64,000 bases of DNA from NCBI RefSeq assembly GCF_000328565.1, contig NC_019957.1, forward strand, positions 186,001-250,000. The letters are read 5' to 3'. The notes under the pieces are model-generated. The model ran no database searches and was not told where the DNA came from. It was given only the letters and a program-made list of their open reading frames with translations. A program made the translations under genes and the position numbers. This document shows, in pieces, positions 27,530-37,400 of the stretch; position 1 is the first letter of the stretch, and the number at the start of each line of letters is the position of its first letter. This stretch comes from Mycobacterium sp. JS623 (GTDB taxonomy: Bacteria; Actinomycetota; Actinomycetes; Mycobacteriales; Mycobacteriaceae).

Positions 27530-27726
27530 TCAGTTCGGGACCGACGCCGTCTGGCCGTAACACGGCGGACCCCACAGTCCGCGGCCCGCGGCCTTGGCTT
27601 CTGTTTCGGCGGCGGCGATCTCGTCGGCCCGAGCCGACGGATGGTTGTGATAGATGTAGGAATGGGCCATGCCGGCGCGGGCCGCTTCGACCGAGTAGTC
27701 CCAGCCGTCGGCCTTGTCCAGATAAG
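27530..27726 (-). pseudogene. thermonuclease (SNase), C-terminal fragment left of the inserted element
   Basis: The minus strand encodes YLDKADGWDYSVEAARAGMA, then SYIYHNHPSARADEIAAAET, and ends with AGRGLWGPPCYG. This is the C-terminal third of an SNase-fold nuclease. The catalytic residues are missing here; they lie on the matching N-terminal fragment at 37970-38344, in the same orientation, ten kb away. Joining the two at CAGATAAG gives one frame of about 187 codons. The apparent extra N-terminal residues of this fragment come from the element. Confidence 0.88.
27719..27726. repeat. left attachment-site core CAGATAAG
   Basis: This 8-bp sequence is identical to 37970-37977. It marks the junction between thermonuclease C-terminal coding sequence and the element. 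Removing one copy plus the insert keeps the TAT CTG codons of the target gene in frame. Confidence 0.7.
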
Positions 27727-27844
27727 CCAACGTCCTGTTAACTGCAGTTCGACTTATCCACAGGTGCGACTGAGCAGCCGGAATTTGTCTGTTGCCGCGC
27801 TTAGCCTCCATCCAAATTGACATCTTCCGATCCCGGAGGCAGCG

Positions 27845-29068
27845 ATGGACGATGGGTCCGAATTGAGGGCCGTGGAAGACCTGGACGTGCCCAAGACTGG
27901 CGCGGTCATGCGCGGCGAGACCATCTCATTGCCGTGGCGACTCGTCGATGGATCAGGCGGCGGCATCGAGCATGTGAACCTGTGGTTGGCAGAGCTGTAC
28001 GCGTGCGATAGTTCGGCTGCGACGCTGCGCGCATATAGCTATGACTTGCTCGCCTGGACGCGCTTCCTCGAAGCCATTCAGATCCACTGGGCCCGAGCAG
28101 CGCGATGGGAGGTTCGTGACTGGGTGCGGTGGTACCGGTCCTGCGAAAACCCGCAGCGCCGGCGCGGGTCGAGTTCTGGAAATCACCGGCCAGCCGCCGG
28201 CTCCGTCAATGAACTCACCGGGAAGACCTATCTCGAAGAGTCGTACTCACGGTCAACGATCAACCGCCGACTCTCCTCGCTGAGCAGTTTCTACGAATTC
28301 GCCGTCGAGTCGGACCTCGGACCACTGGTGAACCCAGTACCGAAGTCACGCGGGGAACTGACAAGGGTGGATGCGCACCGACAGCATTTCGACACCGCAC
28401 GGCACGCCAAACGCGCTCCGTATCGACAGAAGCGGGTGGACCGCAACCCGCGAGCGCTCAGTGATGCCCTGTATGAAGAGGTGTTCGCCGCCCTGACGAC
28501 CAACCGGGACCGAGCGATCGTCGCGACCGCCGTGTCCGCAGGTCTTCGCGCCAGTGAACTGCTCAGCATGCGCCGCGGAATGCTGCACGCTGCCGATCAG
28601 ACCGCAGACATCATTCCCAAAGGCGGACGCGGAAACCGAGTACTTGTCCGCATTAGCCCCGCCGCGTATCTCTGGATCGCCCGATACCTCGCTGAGCGGC
28701 CCATCGAGCCTCCCGAAGAACCGGTCTGGATGACGCTTCGTGGAAAGCCAAGACCGCTGACATATTGGGCGATGAGGCAGGTCCTCGAGCGGACGAACGC
28801 GGTATTGGGGTCCAACATCACGATGCACGACTTCCGCCACACGTTCTGCATGCGGTTAGCCGAGGACGAAAACCTCACTATCGCTGAGATGCAGGAACTG
28901 ATGCGACACTCCTCGATTGCCAGCACGACTAGATACCTCAGGCCGACCCTCGATGATCTGGTGGAGAAACTGGACAGCCACTGGAATCGACCACCCACAC
29001 CAGCACCAAAACCTGCCAATGGCTATGCCGCAGAGGATCTTCGAATCTTGTTTGGACGGGCCTTCTGA
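27845..29068 (+). CDS. tyrosine recombinase, first of pair (TnpA-like)
   Basis: The 407-residue enzyme starts at ATG, with GGAGG nearby. The N-terminal SAM-like core-binding domain (about 30-160) has STINRRLSSLSSFYEFAVES. The catalytic domain has Arg in SAGLRASELLSMR (about 235), HDFRHTFCMRLA (about 327), the His in LMRHSSIAST and the nucleophile Tyr in TTRYLRP (about 363). It belongs to the paired integrases of Tn554-type elements. Its stop overlaps the next start (TGATG), so both enzymes are made together and probably act as a mixed complex at the element ends. Confidence 0.92.
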   Translation: MDDGSELRAVEDLDVPKTGAVMRGETISLPWRLVDGSGGGIEHVNLWLAELYACDSSAATLRAYSYDLLAWTRFLEAIQIHWARAARWEVRDWVRWYRSCENPQRRRGSSSGNHRPAAGSVNELTGKTYLEESYSRSTINRRLSSLSSFYEFAVESDLGPLVNPVPKSRGELTRVDAHRQHFDTARHAKRAPYRQKRVDRNPRALSDALYEEVFAALTTNRDRAIVATAVSAGLRASELLSMRRGMLHAADQTADIIPKGGRGNRVLVRISPAAYLWIARYLAERPIEPPEEPVWMTLRGKPRPLTYWAMRQVLERTNAVLGSNITMHDFRHTFCMRLAEDENLTIAEMQELMRHSSIASTTRYLRPTLDDLVEKLDSHWNRPPTPAPKPANGYAAEDLRILFGRAF

Positions 29069-31467
29069 TGCCGCGCGTACTAACGCGCGCACAGTCAACG
29101 ACGAGCGGTCAGGCTTACTTCAACTATCCGGTCGAAGTCCTGCCGTCATTGTCGCCAACCCGCGGAGGCCATCCGTGGTTCGGCAATCAGGTCAATCCTC
29201 ATGAGCGGGAACGGATCATCGCCGCGGCGTCACCACTTGTCATGGCGAGGATGAGCAGAGGGTATCGCGGCGAAGCGGTCGCCCTGTCGGGCGCACGTTT
29301 GTGGCTGAGCCGTCTGCTGGACTGGCTAGACACATTTCCGGGTGAGAGCTATCAGGACCGCTGGATCGCAAGCAATTCAGACGATCAACCGCAGTCGTGG
29401 TGTCCAGCGCTGTCGACGGGCTCGCACACTCGGTTGGGAGCACGGCTGTCGATCAACGCACTCATCCTGCTCGGCGTAATCCGTCCTGGCCACGAGTGGC
29501 TCATCGAAAACAAGCAAGCGCGCTTCTACCGCGACTGGACGACCACGCACGAACCCGACGCGTGGGACAGATACTTCGACGCCGCCGAGCAAGAGCGCGC
29601 ACCCGAAGCGAAAAAATGGGGCACTGCGACGCACCTGGTGCGCATCAGCATCGTCAACGGCTTGCCGATCACAGCGATACGAAGTCAACATGTGATCGCC
29701 TACCGCAACTTCCTCACCTCAACCGGTCGCACACCGGGCGCCCTCCTTGCGATGTGGCACTATGGCCGGCGCGCAGGTCTCTTCGCTGGGGAGGCGGACG
29801 ACCTGCGGCACTACATCATCGCTAAGCGCCTTACGCCCGCCGAACTTGTCGACCGCTTCAACGTCCAAGCACCCACAGTGCGGCGACTGCTCATCGCATA
29901 CCTCGCCGAAATCGCTGTAACGCAAGACTACGGCAGCCTCGACGGGACGAGTCGCAATCTCGTGAAACTCTTCTGGAAGCCAATCGAAGAGGCCAACCCC
30001 GGCATCGACACGATCAACCTCACCAAGGCCCAGGCAGCCGAATGGAAGAATTGGCTACGCACCAAGCCTGACGGCACGCCGCGTCGGCACGCCGAAAGCA
30101 TCCTCGGTGCGGTGCGCAGCTTCTACCTCGACATCGCGGCCTGGGCGCACGAGGATCCCGCCGCGTGGGCCACCTCGGCGGTCTCATGCCCGGTCAGCGT
30201 CCGAGACGTTCAGGGACAAGAGAAGCGCCGCGCCCACCGCGCGCACCGCATGCAGGCGCGCACAAGGACTCTCGCGCCGCACATCGATGCGCTAGTCGCC
30301 GCCGCCGAACAGGCTTACCGCGAGGCAACGGAGCTCCAAGCTGCCGCCCAGGCGCCTTCCTTCGGAGCGCCATTCACGGTGCATGGGACCTCGTACATCA
30401 AGCACAAGCCGGGACGGCAGGCCGATCAGTCGAGGGTTCATGTTGTTCACGGCGGGTCGGAGAAACGTCTTGACACTCAGTACGCCGTCACCCGCGCATT
30501 CATGACGTGGACAATCATCGAGATCCTGCGTCATACCGGCATCCGGATCGAGGAGCTACTGGAACTGACACATGTCAGCATTAAGCAGTATCGAAAACCC
30601 GATAGCACCGTTCTTCCGCTCCTACAGATCGCACCAAGTAAGACCGATCAAGAACGCGTCTTCCCGTGTAGTCCCGATCTCACCGCGGCGTTGGCGCGAC
30701 TGGTGACCTTCGTCAGCATCGACGACCGAGTTCCACTGTGCTGCCGCGTCGACCGGAGTGAACGAGTGGTCTCGGCGCCCATGCCGCATCTCTTGCAGTT
30801 CCGAGAAGCAGGTCGGTCCAGGGTGATCCACGAAACCACAGTTCAAAAGTGGTTGACCGAATTGGCCAACAGCCTTGGCTTGGCGGACGCCGATGGAACT
30901 CCACTACACTTCACTCCGCACGACTTTCGGCGGATCTTCATCACCGACATCGTGAACGCAGGCTTCCCCATCCACCTTGCCGCAAAGATCGTTGGCCACA
31001 ACAACATCGAGGTCACGCGCGGCTACACGGCTGTGTATCAAAAGGATGTTTTCGATGCCTACGAACGTTTCATCGACAAACGCCGACAAGCGCGCCCGTC
31101 TGCCGAATACCGGGAACCGACTGAAGCCGAATGGGACGAATTCATCGAGCACTTCGGTCAGCGCAAGATCGCGCTCGGCAACTGCCACCGACCATACGGA
31201 GCGGACTGCGTGCACGAACACGCGTGTATCCGCTGCGACTTCTGCCAAGTCGATCCAAGTCAGTTGGGTCGACTCGACGAAATCCGTGACAACTTACACA
31301 TTCGGGTCAAGGAGGCCCAACGGAACCAGTGGCTGGGAGATGTCAATCAGCTCAGGATCACCATCGAGCATGCGGATCGAAAAGCTGAACGTATCGCCGG
31401 CGGCGTTGCCGCGCAGGTTCCACTCGTCGTTGCCGGATTGTCGTCGCGCGCTGTTCCGCCGGATTGA
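29068..31467 (+). CDS. large tyrosine recombinase, second of pair (TnpB-like)
   Basis: The 799-residue enzyme has a long N-terminal region with its own core-binding domains, then the catalytic domain with RHTGIRIEELLELTHV (about 490), HDFRRIFITDIVNAGF (about 617), the His in IVGHNNIEVT and a Tyr in TRGYTAVY. A C-terminal Cys/His segment (GNCHRPYGADCVHEHACIRC) and a coiled-coil-like tail are typical of the larger recombinase of Tn554-type pairs. It is about twice the size of a phage integrase. It should cooperate with the upstream recombinase for site-specific insertion. Confidence 0.92.
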   Translation: MPRVLTRAQSTTSGQAYFNYPVEVLPSLSPTRGGHPWFGNQVNPHERERIIAAASPLVMARMSRGYRGEAVALSGARLWLSRLLDWLDTFPGESYQDRWIASNSDDQPQSWCPALSTGSHTRLGARLSINALILLGVIRPGHEWLIENKQARFYRDWTTTHEPDAWDRYFDAAEQERAPEAKKWGTATHLVRISIVNGLPITAIRSQHVIAYRNFLTSTGRTPGALLAMWHYGRRAGLFAGEADDLRHYIIAKRLTPAELVDRFNVQAPTVRRLLIAYLAEIAVTQDYGSLDGTSRNLVKLFWKPIEEANPGIDTINLTKAQAAEWKNWLRTKPDGTPRRHAESILGAVRSFYLDIAAWAHEDPAAWATSAVSCPVSVRDVQGQEKRRAHRAHRMQARTRTLAPHIDALVAAAEQAYREATELQAAAQAPSFGAPFTVHGTSYIKHKPGRQADQSRVHVVHGGSEKRLDTQYAVTRAFMTWTIIEILRHTGIRIEELLELTHVSIKQYRKPDSTVLPLLQIAPSKTDQERVFPCSPDLTAALARLVTFVSIDDRVPLCCRVDRSERVVSAPMPHLLQFREAGRSRVIHETTVQKWLTELANSLGLADADGTPLHFTPHDFRRIFITDIVNAGFPIHLAAKIVGHNNIEVTRGYTAVYQKDVFDAYERFIDKRRQARPSAEYREPTEAEWDEFIEHFGQRKIALGNCHRPYGADCVHEHACIRCDFCQVDPSQLGRLDEIRDNLHIRVKEAQRNQWLGDVNQLRITIEHADRKAERIAGGVAAQVPLVVAGLSSRAVPPD

Positions 31468-31522
31468 GTGGCCCCGACACGCCGATGGTTCATTCTGGCG
31501 CAGAAAATGCTGACGTTCCGCA

Positions 31523-31535
31523 TATTCTGAAACAG
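31523..31535 (+). promoter_or_regulatory. -10 element of the defence operon, leaderless start
   Basis: TATTCT at 31523-31528 lies seven bases before the GTG at 31535, the leaderless spacing also seen at vapBC in this window. It follows the end of the recombinase gene by about 55 bases, so the cargo can be transcribed independently. Confidence 0.45.
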
Positions 31536-32332
31536 TGAGTGAACAGGAACGGATCATTCAGCTTATGCGCACCTCTGCAGTCATCGATGCGATCCGGTGG
31601 GCTTTTACCTCGGCGAAGGCTCGAACGCTCGAGGACTACTCAGAAGACGCTGGCTACGACGCGGCTTGGCTTGGCAGCACTCGCTTCGCATTGTTCCGTG
31701 ACAGGCTCGACCGCGTTTTCTCGTGTGGACGCTACGAGGTCCGGCGAGGAGCAGAGCCGACTGCTGGACTAGACCTAGTCCACGCTGAGTTGACAAAGCA
31801 AGATGTAGAGGCGATGCCCGTTCTACCCCATGACAGGGTGCGTAGGGCAGATCTAAATAAGAGCCCCGGCTGGGCGCTCGCAGAGACTCGGCTCCTACTC
31901 GCGTCGTCCGCGTTCGGCGATGTGGACCACATTCCTTGGCCGCAAAAGAGTCGTACGAAACAGCTAGTGGCGAAGCAGGGAGCGACAGAACCGGCACCAT
32001 CTCTATTCGACGAACTTCCTGAAGACGAAGTGGGCGGGCTCGCGGAGGCATTAGCGGAGAAGGAACTCGATCTGGACACGTATGTTGTGGCGCATTCGCT
32101 CGATCCCGTCAGCGAACAGGCCGAGCTCGTCCTTGGGCGTCCACGATCAAATGACGGCGGAGGTACCGCATGGCACTGGCGCGAAAACCTTCTCGGTCAG
32201 CCTCCGTCAGGCGGGAACCGTCAGTCCCTACCTCAGCCGCCTTCACCACCTGACTCTGAACCTGATGCGGTCGTCCGTCTTCGCATTGCGCCGAAGACGC
32301 AAAGTCCACGGAGCGCTAGCGGCCAGCGGTGA
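31535..32332 (+). CDS. unknown protein paired with the XRE-ImmA/IrrE gene
   Basis: The 265-residue product is soluble and acidic, with no membrane segment and no recognised domain. Notable stretches are YDAAWLGSTRFALFRDRLDR, HDRVRRADLNKSPGWALAET and a Pro/Ser-rich C-terminal tail. It overlaps the next gene by four bases (GTGA), so the two are produced together. XRE-ImmA/IrrE proteins commonly control or cleave a partner encoded beside them, so this could be a regulated toxin, a repressor or a defence component. No function is assigned. Confidence 0.6.
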   Translation: MSEQERIIQLMRTSAVIDAIRWAFTSAKARTLEDYSEDAGYDAAWLGSTRFALFRDRLDRVFSCGRYEVRRGAEPTAGLDLVHAELTKQDVEAMPVLPHDRVRRADLNKSPGWALAETRLLLASSAFGDVDHIPWPQKSRTKQLVAKQGATEPAPSLFDELPEDEVGGLAEALAEKELDLDTYVVAHSLDPVSEQAELVLGRPRSNDGGGTAWHWRENLLGQPPSGGNRQSLPQPPSPPDSEPDAVVRLRIAPKTQSPRSASGQR

Positions 32333-33540
32333 CCGAAATGTCGTCGGCCGACGCCTCGGCACTATTCGATGGGTCGCGCCTCGCGTTAGCACGACAACTC
32401 GCCGGACTCAGGAAGGCCGACATCGCGAAGATTGTGCGGAAGAGCCCGAATGCAGTGGCAGCGTGGGAATCTGGTGCGAAGCGTCCTGTTGCCGCCAATG
32501 TCGGAGAGCTAGCCTTGGCATTGGGAGTTGAACCCGGGTTTTTTGCGGCGCGGCAGCGTGACTACTCACTTCTTGCTGGCGTTCCGCATTTTCGCTCTCT
32601 ACGTTCGACTACGCAGCTCAGTCGGGACCAAGCTGTCGCATACGGACAGTTGGCGCTGGATGTTGCCTCATCCATCGAGCGCTACGTGGAATTCCCATCA
32701 GTGGACCTTCCCGAGGTCCCCTCTGACACAGAAGACTCCAGTGATCGCACGCCCGAGACGGCTGCACATATTGTTAGAACCGCATGGCAGCTGAGCGATG
32801 GGCCGGTACGCCACGTGATTCGACTACTCGAAAACCATGGCGTGTTAGTGATTTTCAGCCCGTCGCAATCAGCTGCGGTCGACGCATACTCTTTCGGATC
32901 AGACATCCGCCCAGTCGTAATTCTCAACCCAACCAAGCGCGACTACTACCGCCAGCGCTTCGACAGCGCGCATGAACTCGGTCACCTCGTCATGCACGGT
33001 GACGCCGATCCTGGCGGCCGAATCGTCGAGGAGCAGGCGAACCGGTTTGCGGCTGAGTTTCTGATGCCGGCTGACCAAATTCGCGAGTCATTACCTATAG
33101 CGATGGGAGGCGGAGTCTGGGCAGATCTGGCGCGGCTCAAGGAAGAGTGGGGGGTCAGCATGCAAGCACTGCTATTTCGCGCCAGACGGCTCGGTTGCAT
33201 CGGAGACGTGTCTTACCGCAATGCCATGACGACGATATCAGCACGAGGGTGGCGACGAGCCGAGCCTGGAGAAGTGGAGATCATGGAGCAACCGTCGTTG
33301 TTGCCAAAGGCAATCGAGCTGCTAAGTGCTGAGGGCTTCGATGATGACGCGCTCCGTAGCCAGAGTAGGGTCCCGGTCGACCTCTTCCAGATAATCACCA
33401 GCCGTAAGCCAACAAGTATCGAACCGCAAACCGATACTCATCGCTGCCAAGGTTTCGATCTCGATAACCGCCAAGTCATTTCGCTCTTGCAGACCGGGCA
33501 CAACCCTTCTCGGCGGGCCAAGTCGACATGCTCCTCGTGA
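32329..33540 (+). CDS. XRE helix-turn-helix plus ImmA/IrrE metallopeptidase
   Basis: The 403-residue protein starts at GTG 32329. Residues about 12-65 are an XRE-type HTH (LALARQLAGLRKADIAKIVR, SPNAVAAWESGAKRP). The ImmA/IrrE peptidase follows, with the zinc motif AHELGHLVMH and the downstream Glu in EEQANRFAAEFLMP. Such proteins sense stress or phage and cleave a repressor. Placed before the nuclease/helicase pair, it probably controls the operon or acts with the upstream unknown protein. The C-terminal 100 residues are less conserved. Confidence 0.88.
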   Translation: MTEMSSADASALFDGSRLALARQLAGLRKADIAKIVRKSPNAVAAWESGAKRPVAANVGELALALGVEPGFFAARQRDYSLLAGVPHFRSLRSTTQLSRDQAVAYGQLALDVASSIERYVEFPSVDLPEVPSDTEDSSDRTPETAAHIVRTAWQLSDGPVRHVIRLLENHGVLVIFSPSQSAAVDAYSFGSDIRPVVILNPTKRDYYRQRFDSAHELGHLVMHGDADPGGRIVEEQANRFAAEFLMPADQIRESLPIAMGGGVWADLARLKEEWGVSMQALLFRARRLGCIGDVSYRNAMTTISARGWRRAEPGEVEIMEQPSLLPKAIELLSAEGFDDDALRSQSRVPVDLFQIITSRKPTSIEPQTDTHRCQGFDLDNRQVISLLQTGHNPSRRAKSTCSS

Positions 33541-33559
33541 CAGCCGGTCACCTCTGATC

Positions 33560-34411
33560 GTGAGTACCGCGGGGACCAGTCTCACAGAGCTCTTGCAGCT
33601 TGTTGACGGTAGTGCAACAGCCAACGTCGAGTATGTTGTTGGCGGCACAAGGCTTTCGGAAGAGTCACGCGAAATGGCTGCACAGATGCTCGCCGACGAC
33701 GCGATGACAATCGCGTGTGGCGCCCATTCGAAGGTGCTCGCCGATTGGCGCAACCGTCGCGATGGCGGATCGTCTTTGAGCGGATCGCGACAGCGAGCCG
33801 TCGCCACGTACGTCTCCATAGCCTTTGGCTTACCTGATGCTCCGGCAAACGAGAACCACGTCCAAGGTCATGTCGCTGAACTCTTGTGGAATCGCTTGAT
33901 GCAAGAGCGAACCCGATGCCGCGATGGACGAGAGCTTGTACGTGTGCACTCAGTCAAAGTTGATCCCTTGGAGCCGGGGGGTGACGGACTCGTGGTATAC
34001 CGCAAAGGATCGGACATGTTGGTTTTCCGGCTATGGGAGATCAAAAAGCATGACGCAAGAAGATACCTGTCGTCGACGATCAACAGGGCTAGTAGTCAAC
34101 TGGTAGATCGTGGACCGGAATACCTGGCGAAACTCGCGGGTGCGGAAACGATAACTGACGATGCCGCGCTTGGTGACCTCTACGACAACATGGTTGAGCT
34201 CTGGTACGACCGTAGTGATCGCGCCGGTGTTGGTGTGTCGGTCGGCACTTCAGATCACCACGCACCGAAGAAAGCCACTGTCTTCCGATCGATTCGGACG
34301 CGATTTCCCGAGTTTTCGGAGCCAGCGCAGACAGAGGGATTAGTCGTCGCAGTGCCCAACTTCCCGAGCTTCGTCGAGCGGGTGAAGGAGATCGTGTGGA
34401 GCGGTCTCTAG
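33560..34411 (+). CDS. hamA: HamA-like (DUF1837-type) PD-(D/E)xK nuclease of a Hachiman-like system
   Basis: The 283-residue product shows a PD-(D/E)xK-style arrangement: a Glu-bearing helix (HVQGHVAELLWNRLM), then Asp in PGGDGLVVY (about 140), then the ExK motif LWEIKKHDA (about 160). In Hachiman, HamA is the effector nuclease that degrades DNA when HamB senses damaged or invading DNA. Gene order, size and a 16-base overlap with the helicase agree with hamA-hamB. Sequence identity to known HamA could not be measured here, so another nuclease-helicase defence type remains possible. The GTG start lacks a clear ribosome site. Confidence 0.68.
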   Translation: MSTAGTSLTELLQLVDGSATANVEYVVGGTRLSEESREMAAQMLADDAMTIACGAHSKVLADWRNRRDGGSSLSGSRQRAVATYVSIAFGLPDAPANENHVQGHVAELLWNRLMQERTRCRDGRELVRVHSVKVDPLEPGGDGLVVYRKGSDMLVFRLWEIKKHDARRYLSSTINRASSQLVDRGPEYLAKLAGAETITDDAALGDLYDNMVELWYDRSDRAGVGVSVGTSDHHAPKKATVFRSIRTRFPEFSEPAQTEGLVVAVPNFPSFVERVKEIVWSGL

Positions 34412-37400
34412 ATCTTCAACTTCTCGATGAGGCGCTTGGCGGTCGAACAGGATTGCCCACGCCCGAAGAACTACAGCAGCTGATGGCTGACGCCGAAGTT
34501 CAACTCTTGCTTCGACAATCGAGTATCGATCAACAGCTCATCGACACGGCGTGGTATCTACACGGCGTCGCTTCGATCGACCAGGCGCGACAACGCTACA
34601 CGTTGGGACGACAGCGACAGGCTTTCCTAGTCAGCGCCCATATATTTGATCTGACGCTCAATCAGTCTGGGTGGACACCTGCCGAGCGGCTGTCTTTGGG
34701 CTTCGCAGCGGCGATCGGATACCGCCGAGGTAATAGGGATCCGAACGCCACGGCGATGATGAACAGGCTTAGGGATGTAGTTGACGTCGAATCCACAGTT
34801 GTCGACCACTTTGGAACACTGTCGCTCGAGGCAGGACTTGCATTCCTCGGATTTGAGACCAGGACGCTATTCACGTGGTTCCGGACGTGGCGTCAGCAGC
34901 TGGCGACGATCGCGGTGGACTCTCAACTTTCGGACTTGACGGCTACCGTATTCGGACCGACCCAGATGGTTGTACTTGGCGCAGAAGACCTTCTGAACTA
35001 CTTCTCGCGAGGAGACGTAGAAAGGTTGGCGCGGGGTCGAGAGCGACTGCGGATGGTTGCCACAGGCGATGCCGGCCCGGAAGATTTGAATTCTAGATGG
35101 GTCGCGGCTCACCTCTTGCGGTTCTCCGGTGAGGCTGAGGCTGGATCGCTATGGAACCCAGAGGTCGTTCCTCCCTCTGTCCCGACACTCGTCCGCCAGG
35201 CCTTTACGATCGGAAATCCTCCGATTCTCTGCCTATGGGAACCTCAACGTGAACTGTTGAGTGGCTCGCGGTCGCCCTTGGACGAAGACGTTCGGCGGAT
35301 GGTTTTGTCAGTGCCGACAAGTGGCGGGAAAACCCTTGTTGCTCAGATGCTTGCGGTCGAACACCTCGCGCGGACTAACCGAAGCGTCTGTTACGTCGCA
35401 CCTACCCGGAGTCTAGGTCGAGAAGTTCGTAGATCGATGTCTAGCCGTATACGGATCCTCCAGCGCGAGACCGGGAGCGATCAGCCCGACTACTCGCCGT
35501 TCTTGAGCTTTTTGTGGAGTCTCGATGATCCCGGCGCACAGGCAGATGTGGAGGTCATGACACCAGAGCGGCTTGGTCACCTACTGCGTCATGACGCTAA
35601 TGGCGTGCTCGATCGCTTCGGAATGTTCATATTCGACGAGGCGCAGTTGATTAAGGAGGCTGGACGTGGCTTCGTGCTCGAGTCCGTCATAGCGTTTCTC
35701 GACTACCTGACCGCCGATACAGAGCACCAAATCGCACTTATCTCGGCAGCGATGGGCAACGGTGGTGGCATCGCGCAGTGGCTGGACCCTGCGGGCAATT
35801 GTCTACTCCATGAATCGGATTGGCGCGGCCCGCGGCGTCTTCACGCTGTGTTCAACACGAAGGCACTCTGGGGCACGACGCAGGTCGAGCCCACCACGGG
35901 CAGCAAGTGGAAATACCGGCACACGACGGAACTGGAAGGCGTCATCCGGCTGCGAATGGCTAACGGCCAAGTTAAACAGCTTGTAACTACAGGGGACACT
36001 GGATGGCGACTTGTTCGGAAGTCGAAGGACGGCAGCGACTTTCCTAGTGAGATCGAGATAGATAGGACTCGCCAAACCCCCAACTACAAGATCGCGAGTG
36101 ACATGATTGGCGAGCTCGGGCATGCCGGATCTGTACTAATTGTCGCCTCTACACGAAAGCAAGCGCAGCAGTTGGCGGGTGCATTGGCTGCATCGCGCGA
36201 TGAGCAACCATCTCTGACGCTACTGGTGAACTTCGTCGAGCAACAGCTCAGCGCGAATCACCCGTTGGTTTGGATGCTCCGACGCGGAGTGGGATTTCAC
36301 CATGCAGGACTACCAATCGAAGTGTTGGAAGCGCTGGAGGAAGCAGTGCGGCGCGATGAACTCCCCTACCTTGCGTGTACTTCTACCTTGACAGATGGAG
36401 TTAACCTTCCGGTTCGCACCGTCGTCATCTATGACCAACCGTTTCCTGGTCAGCACGAAGATAGTCATCTCAGTGGAGCACGCCTCGTGAACGCGATGGG
36501 ACGTGCGGGTCGTGCGGGGAAGGAAACCGAGGGTTGGATCGTCTTAGTACGCGCTGCCGCTCCCTCGGAAACAGACTTTTCCGACCTCAATCCGGATGGA
36601 GACGCCCTTGCAGTGACATCCTCCATGATCACTGATGGTGCCCTCGAGTCGTTCGCCGAACTTGAGCAAGCACTGCGGAATGATCAAGATGCCATTTTTC
36701 AGGCGGCGGCAGAGGCGGCCGACTTTGTCGGTTTTGTTTGGTTGGTGTTGGCAACCGAGGAGGCGCACGGTGTTGACCCGAACACTGTTGACCTTACTCG
36801 CGTGGTCGACTCTACATTGGCCGCCCATCAATCCTCGGCTATGCGGGAGCTTTGTGTACAGATCGCCTCGCGCACACGAGATCGATATGTGGCGACCGAC
36901 TCGTCAGCGCGTCGAAGATGGGTTCGCACAGGCACATCCATTGCGTCGGCACGGACGATCGACGACATGGCAGGCGAGGTAGCCAATGCCGCGATGAAGT
37001 TCGTTGAGGGTAGTTCCGCGGCCGAACTCGTGATTCCCGAGGTAGCCATTTCATGGCTGTCCGACGTATTTATCGAACTGTTGAATTTGAACGAAGCTCC
37101 GTTGTGGCGCTTTCGAACGAGCGTCCAGGGCGGTGATATAGACGTTAAACCCAGGGACTTACTCGCAGGATGGGTGGCGGGGAGGTCGCTGCCCGAGCTG
37201 GCCAATGGCTTCTTACGCGCAGCCTCCGATGGTGCGTGGCGCATTGAACAGATGGTGGATGTAGTCACCACACATTTCGAGCACTATTTCTCATGGACCG
37301 TTGGCGCTTTGATTGAGCTAGTGAACCGACGCCTGGCAGAGGCTTCGCTCAACGTTGAGGTGTGTCCAGAACTCGGCGGATACATACGGTACGGCGTCAA

